Source: Burkholderiales bacterium
GTDB lineage: Bacteria; Pseudomonadota; Gammaproteobacteria; Burkholderiales; Burkholderiaceae_C
DNA length: 14,510 nt
Reading direction: 5' to 3'
Assembly: GCA_025352345.1 (NCBI GenBank)
Contig: JANXTP010000127.1
Coordinates: 1 to 14,510, forward strand
Shown: piece after piece, positions 12,671-14,510 of the stretch
Position numbering within the stretch: position 1 is the first letter of the stretch
Layout: each line of letters starts with the position of its first letter
Notes under the pieces: model-generated
Told to the model about the DNA's origin: nothing
The model's input: only the letters and a program-made list of their open reading frames with translations
Database searches by the model: none
Translations under genes and position numbers: made by a program

Positions 12671-13573
12671 TCAGGGCGCCAGCGCTGACAAGGCCAGTGG
12701 CACGCAGTCCCTGGCATCGACACAGATGGCCTGGGCGCCGAAAGCCTCGGCACGGTGCGGGCCTGTCGAAAACGCCGGGCCGCCGAGCAGTACTGGCGTC
12801 GTGGGGTTGCGTGAGGCGGCCTTAAGGCTGCCGATCAGGTCGCTGAGCACATCAAGTTGCGAGTCCAGCGCCACCGACAGGCCGACCAGATCGAACCACT
12901 CGTTCTGGACGGCATGACACAGCTCGGTGCGACTGGGAGACACCTCCAGCACCACTTGCCACCCCGCCTTGCGGAAAAATTCCGACACGATCGACAACCC
13001 CAACACGTGCTGGGACCCTGGCGCGGAGGCCAGCATCACACGCTTGACGCCACCGGCATGTTGCGGCCCGTCGTGGTATTCGTATCCCATGCCGTGGATC
13101 ACCTCGTGCATCAGCACGAGACCGATCGTCACCTCGGCAAATCCGAGCAAGTCGTCTTCCCATTGCTGACCCAGATGCCGTGCAGCAGGGGTGATCAGCT
13201 CGATAAAGACCCCCTCTTGGTTCAGTCCCTCTGCTTGCAGGCGCTCGATGAGTTGCGCCGCTTTCTGGCGCTCTGCACGCGCGCACAAACTGGCAAACGC
13301 GACAACCTCGTCGTCGGGCACTCGGGATGCCGAGTCGTTGGCAGCATTTTCCTCACCGGTGCGGTGGGCCTGCACGAGACGCGGAATGATGTGGGACTCA
13401 AGCACGGTGCGCATCGAGCGACGGCACTCATCGTCGGTGGCCGTGGAACGGTCGCTGCGCTGTGAAGGCGTGGAGGCACGCCGCTCGAACATAGAGGAGA
13501 GGGTCCAATCGCTGATGGCTCGGCCCAACTTGAGCATTCTGCTGACCGGAGACGCTGAGAAAGCCAGGTGCAT
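12671..13573 (-). CDS. Cobalamin-binding regulator, AerR/PpaA-like
   Basis: The 300-residue product looks like a two-part cobalamin-binding protein. About residues 85-165 form a helical B12-cap-like domain with LITPAARHLGQQWEDDLLGF then AEVTIG, the W..D...F..VTIG pattern I associate with AerR/PpaA photosynthesis regulators. About residues 176-298 form a Rossmann-like B12-binding domain. The base-off motif DxHxxG is altered to SQHVLG (Ser187, His189, Gly192): the ligand His is kept and the Asp lost. The GLSV and LLGGPAF segments that line the nucleotide loop are present. No DNA-binding domain is evident. ATG at 13573 is preferred, with GGAG (13582-13579) five bases before it; that GGAG overlaps an earlier in-frame GTG at 13579. 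It is convergent with the ribosomal operon. The cobalamin fold is fairly sure; photosynthesis control is not. Confidence 0.8.
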   Translation of the reverse strand: MHLAFSASPVSRMLKLGRAISDWTLSSMFERRASTPSQRSDRSTATDDECRRSMRTVLESHIIPRLVQAHRTGEENAANDSASRVPDDEVVAFASLCARAERQKAAQLIERLQAEGLNQEGVFIELITPAARHLGQQWEDDLLGFAEVTIGLVLMHEVIHGMGYEYHDGPQHAGGVKRVMLASAPGSQHVLGLSIVSEFFRKAGWQVVLEVSPSRTELCHAVQNEWFDLVGLSVALDSQLDVLSDLIGSLKAASRNPTTPVLLGGPAFSTGPHRAEAFGAQAICVDARDCVPLALSALAP

Positions 13574-13613
13574 CACCACTCCAAGTTCGAGTCCATTCCA
13601 CCGACCCCCGGCG

Positions 13614-13627
13614 ACGGTTCACACCGT
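13614..13627. promoter_or_regulatory. Inverted repeat upstream of the AerR-like gene
   Basis: ACGGT (13614-13618) and ACCGT (13623-13627) form an inverted repeat with a four-base centre, 41 bases before the AerR-like ATG. It could be an operator or a small RNA hairpin. It does not match the TGT-N12-ACA site of PpsR/CrtJ. Confidence 0.25.
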
Positions 13628-13660
13628 AAAGCGAAGGTACCTCGCCTGCAGCCGGCGTGA

Positions 13661-13689
13661 ATATTAGAGTGAACCCCTGTTGCCGTCAG
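13661..13689 (-). promoter_or_regulatory. Possible promoter of the AerR-like gene
   Basis: Read on the minus strand, CTGACG (13689-13684) and TAATAT (13666-13661) are spaced by 17 bases and each matches the sigma70 consensus at four of six positions. The start would be near 13654, giving a leader of about 80 bases that contains the inverted repeat at 13614-13627. The -10 overlaps the stop codon of the upstream minus-strand gene. Confidence 0.33.
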
Positions 13690-14389
13690 GGCTGACTCGC
13701 AGCTGCATCAGTTGCCGGCCGCGTGCGTGCAGCGCTTGTGTGGACCAGGCCGAGGGATCCAGTGGCGGCTGTGCGGCGCCTGTCGCAGCGAAGGTGGCCC
13801 ATCGATCCATGGGCACCGAGAGTGTCGTGGCCGATGTCTGCAGGCTGGACGAGGGCACATCCTGGCCTTGCCGATCACCGATGCGTTCGGTCTCCAGCCG
13901 GAGTTCGACCCGCACCGCATGGTGGCCTCCCGGCCAGCTGGGTTGCACGGACACGGACTGGCCGGCGTGCAGCCAGGTCAGGGCGTTGACCATGCCCGCC
14001 CCTGTCGCACTGGCTGCCCTGCCTCGGACCTCCGCCGCTTGCAGCCATTGAAAGGGCACGGCTTGTGACCAGGACATCGACGCCTGCTCGCCATTGCGCA
14101 CACGGATTTCCTGCGTCCATGCTGACGCTGGTGCCGTGGCGGCGCTGCTGATGCTGAGCCCCTGCTGTGCCACGGGGCTGGGTGCGTTGATCAGCGCCAT
14201 CTCTGCAGCCAGTTCAGTCTCGCTGATCCGCCGAACCTGCACGATCAGATCGACGGCAGGCAGTGCGGGCGGTATGGCCAGCGTGTCCGTGCCTTTCAAG
14301 CCGATGGACAACAACCCGATCACGATGCCCAGCAAGCTGATTCGCCGGCGAGTGAGGCTGTTCAAGCGAGCGCCAAAAATTCGGCCCAT
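13664..14389 (-). CDS. Uncharacterised exported or membrane-anchored protein
   Basis: I do not recognise a named family. The 241-residue product has a basic N-terminus (to RRR at residues 14-16), a hydrophobic run ISLLGIVIGLLSIGL at about 17-31, and a small-residue region ending TLA at 36-38. This looks like a signal peptide or signal anchor, so the rest would be periplasmic. The remainder is rich in Ala, Ser, Gln and Trp and alternates as in a beta-rich domain, with blocks such as EIRVRNGEQASMSW, VPFQWLQAAEVRG, WLHAGQSVSVQPSWPGG and RWATFAATG. The layout vaguely recalls accessory secretin domains, but that is a guess. AGGAA precedes the ATG by nine bases. The AerR-like gene follows 90 bases after its stop. 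Confidence 0.7.
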   Translation of the reverse strand: MGRIFGARLNSLTRRRISLLGIVIGLLSIGLKGTDTLAIPPALPAVDLIVQVRRISETELAAEMALINAPSPVAQQGLSISSAATAPASAWTQEIRVRNGEQASMSWSQAVPFQWLQAAEVRGRAASATGAGMVNALTWLHAGQSVSVQPSWPGGHHAVRVELRLETERIGDRQGQDVPSSSLQTSATTLSVPMDRWATFAATGAAQPPLDPSAWSTQALHARGRQLMQLRVSPDGNRGSL

Positions 14390-14461
14390 GGTGAGCGTTC
14401 CTGGTGAGCGGGCCGTGCCGCAGTGGCCGGCAGGGCGAGGGTGGATAACGGGCCTTAGAAC

Positions 14462-14510
14462 CTATCCGTAAATAATGTTGATCGTCAGCGACACCTTGCG
14501 GAACGCGATG
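14462..14510 (-). CDS. Possible 3' end of a further minus-strand gene
   Basis: Read from the window edge on the minus strand, a frame runs 15 codons (ending FRKVSLTINIIYG) to TAG at 14464-14462, with mostly G or C in third positions. Its orientation fits the two genes downstream, and the 72-base gap to the next ATG is plausible for an operon. Such a short open stretch occurs often by chance, and a plus-strand frame from ATG 14475 shares the same third positions, so the call is weak. Confidence 0.35.
   Translation of the reverse strand, partial: IAFRKVSLTINIIYG

Noticed and set aside
12553..12825. Plus-strand open frame of 90 codons after the tRNA terminator
   Set aside because: It starts inside the REP-like sequence, has no promoter or ribosome binding site, and its second half is antisense to the AerR-like gene.
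12857..13465. Plus-strand open frame of 202 codons opposite the AerR-like gene
   Set aside because: The minus-strand frame shows clear cobalamin-binding motifs; this one shows none.
13680..14068. Overlapping plus-strand frames opposite the exported-protein gene
   Set aside because: They are rich in Arg, Cys and Pro as expected for antisense frames, while the minus-strand frame has a signal sequence and a suitable ribosome binding site.
14475..14510. Plus-strand frame beginning with ATG at the window edge (MLIVSDTLRNAM)
   Set aside because: It has no ribosome binding site and would break the minus-strand arrangement. Its third positions coincide with those of the opposite frame, so composition cannot favour it; it remains undecided at the edge.

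Overview
The window is a chromosomal piece of a GC-rich betaproteobacterium, most likely of the order Burkholderiales. Three things point there: the wording of the ribosomal proteins (for example the start of L15 and the rewritten CRPQKRRRI tail of S11), the position of infA between secY and rpmJ, and a long disordered C-terminal tail on S3. The cobalamin-binding AerR/PpaA-like gene near the right end recalls the photosynthetic or formerly photosynthetic lineages around Rubrivivax, Leptothrix and Roseateles. The genus cannot be fixed from the window.

Positions 1-12328 are a continuous plus-strand ribosomal-protein superoperon. It opens inside the S10 operon (rplB partial, rpsS, rplV, rpsC, rplP, rpmC, rpsQ). 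It continues through the spc operon (rplN, rplX, rplE, rpsN, rpsH, rplF, rplR, rpsE, rpmD, rplO, secY), then infA and rpmJ, and the alpha operon (rpsM, rpsK, rpsD, rpoA, rplQ). Most genes are 2-50 bases apart or overlap, usually with a visible Shine-Dalgarno sequence. Four longer spacers break the pattern: 190 bases before rplN, 193 before rpsD, 153 before rpoA and 144 before rplQ. The first carries a strong sigma70-type promoter overlapping the rpsQ stop codon, then a leader with three stem-loops. The second has an intrinsic terminator right after rpsK, then a possible H-type pseudoknot next to the ribosome binding site of rpsD, the gene for S4, a known autoregulator. The third and fourth are packed with stem-loops.

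Downstream of rplQ lies a complete initiator tRNA-fMet gene (12394-12470), followed by a very good terminator that can serve both strands. Ribosomal proteins, IF-1, the protein-conducting channel SecY, the RNA polymerase alpha subunit and the initiator tRNA are therefore grouped on one strand.

Positions 12532-14510 hold genes on the minus strand, convergent with the superoperon. They are a cobalamin-binding regulator resembling AerR/PpaA, an uncharacterised exported or membrane-anchored protein, and possibly the last codons of another minus-strand gene at the window edge. The 139 bases between the terminator and the AerR-like stop codon hold a REP-like sequence and two stem-loops, with no credible gene. 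No stretch longer than 300 bases lacks a gene. I saw no insertion sequence, CRISPR array, phage gene or defence gene. The observations most worth following up are the candidate structured leader RNAs, above all the one before rpsD.
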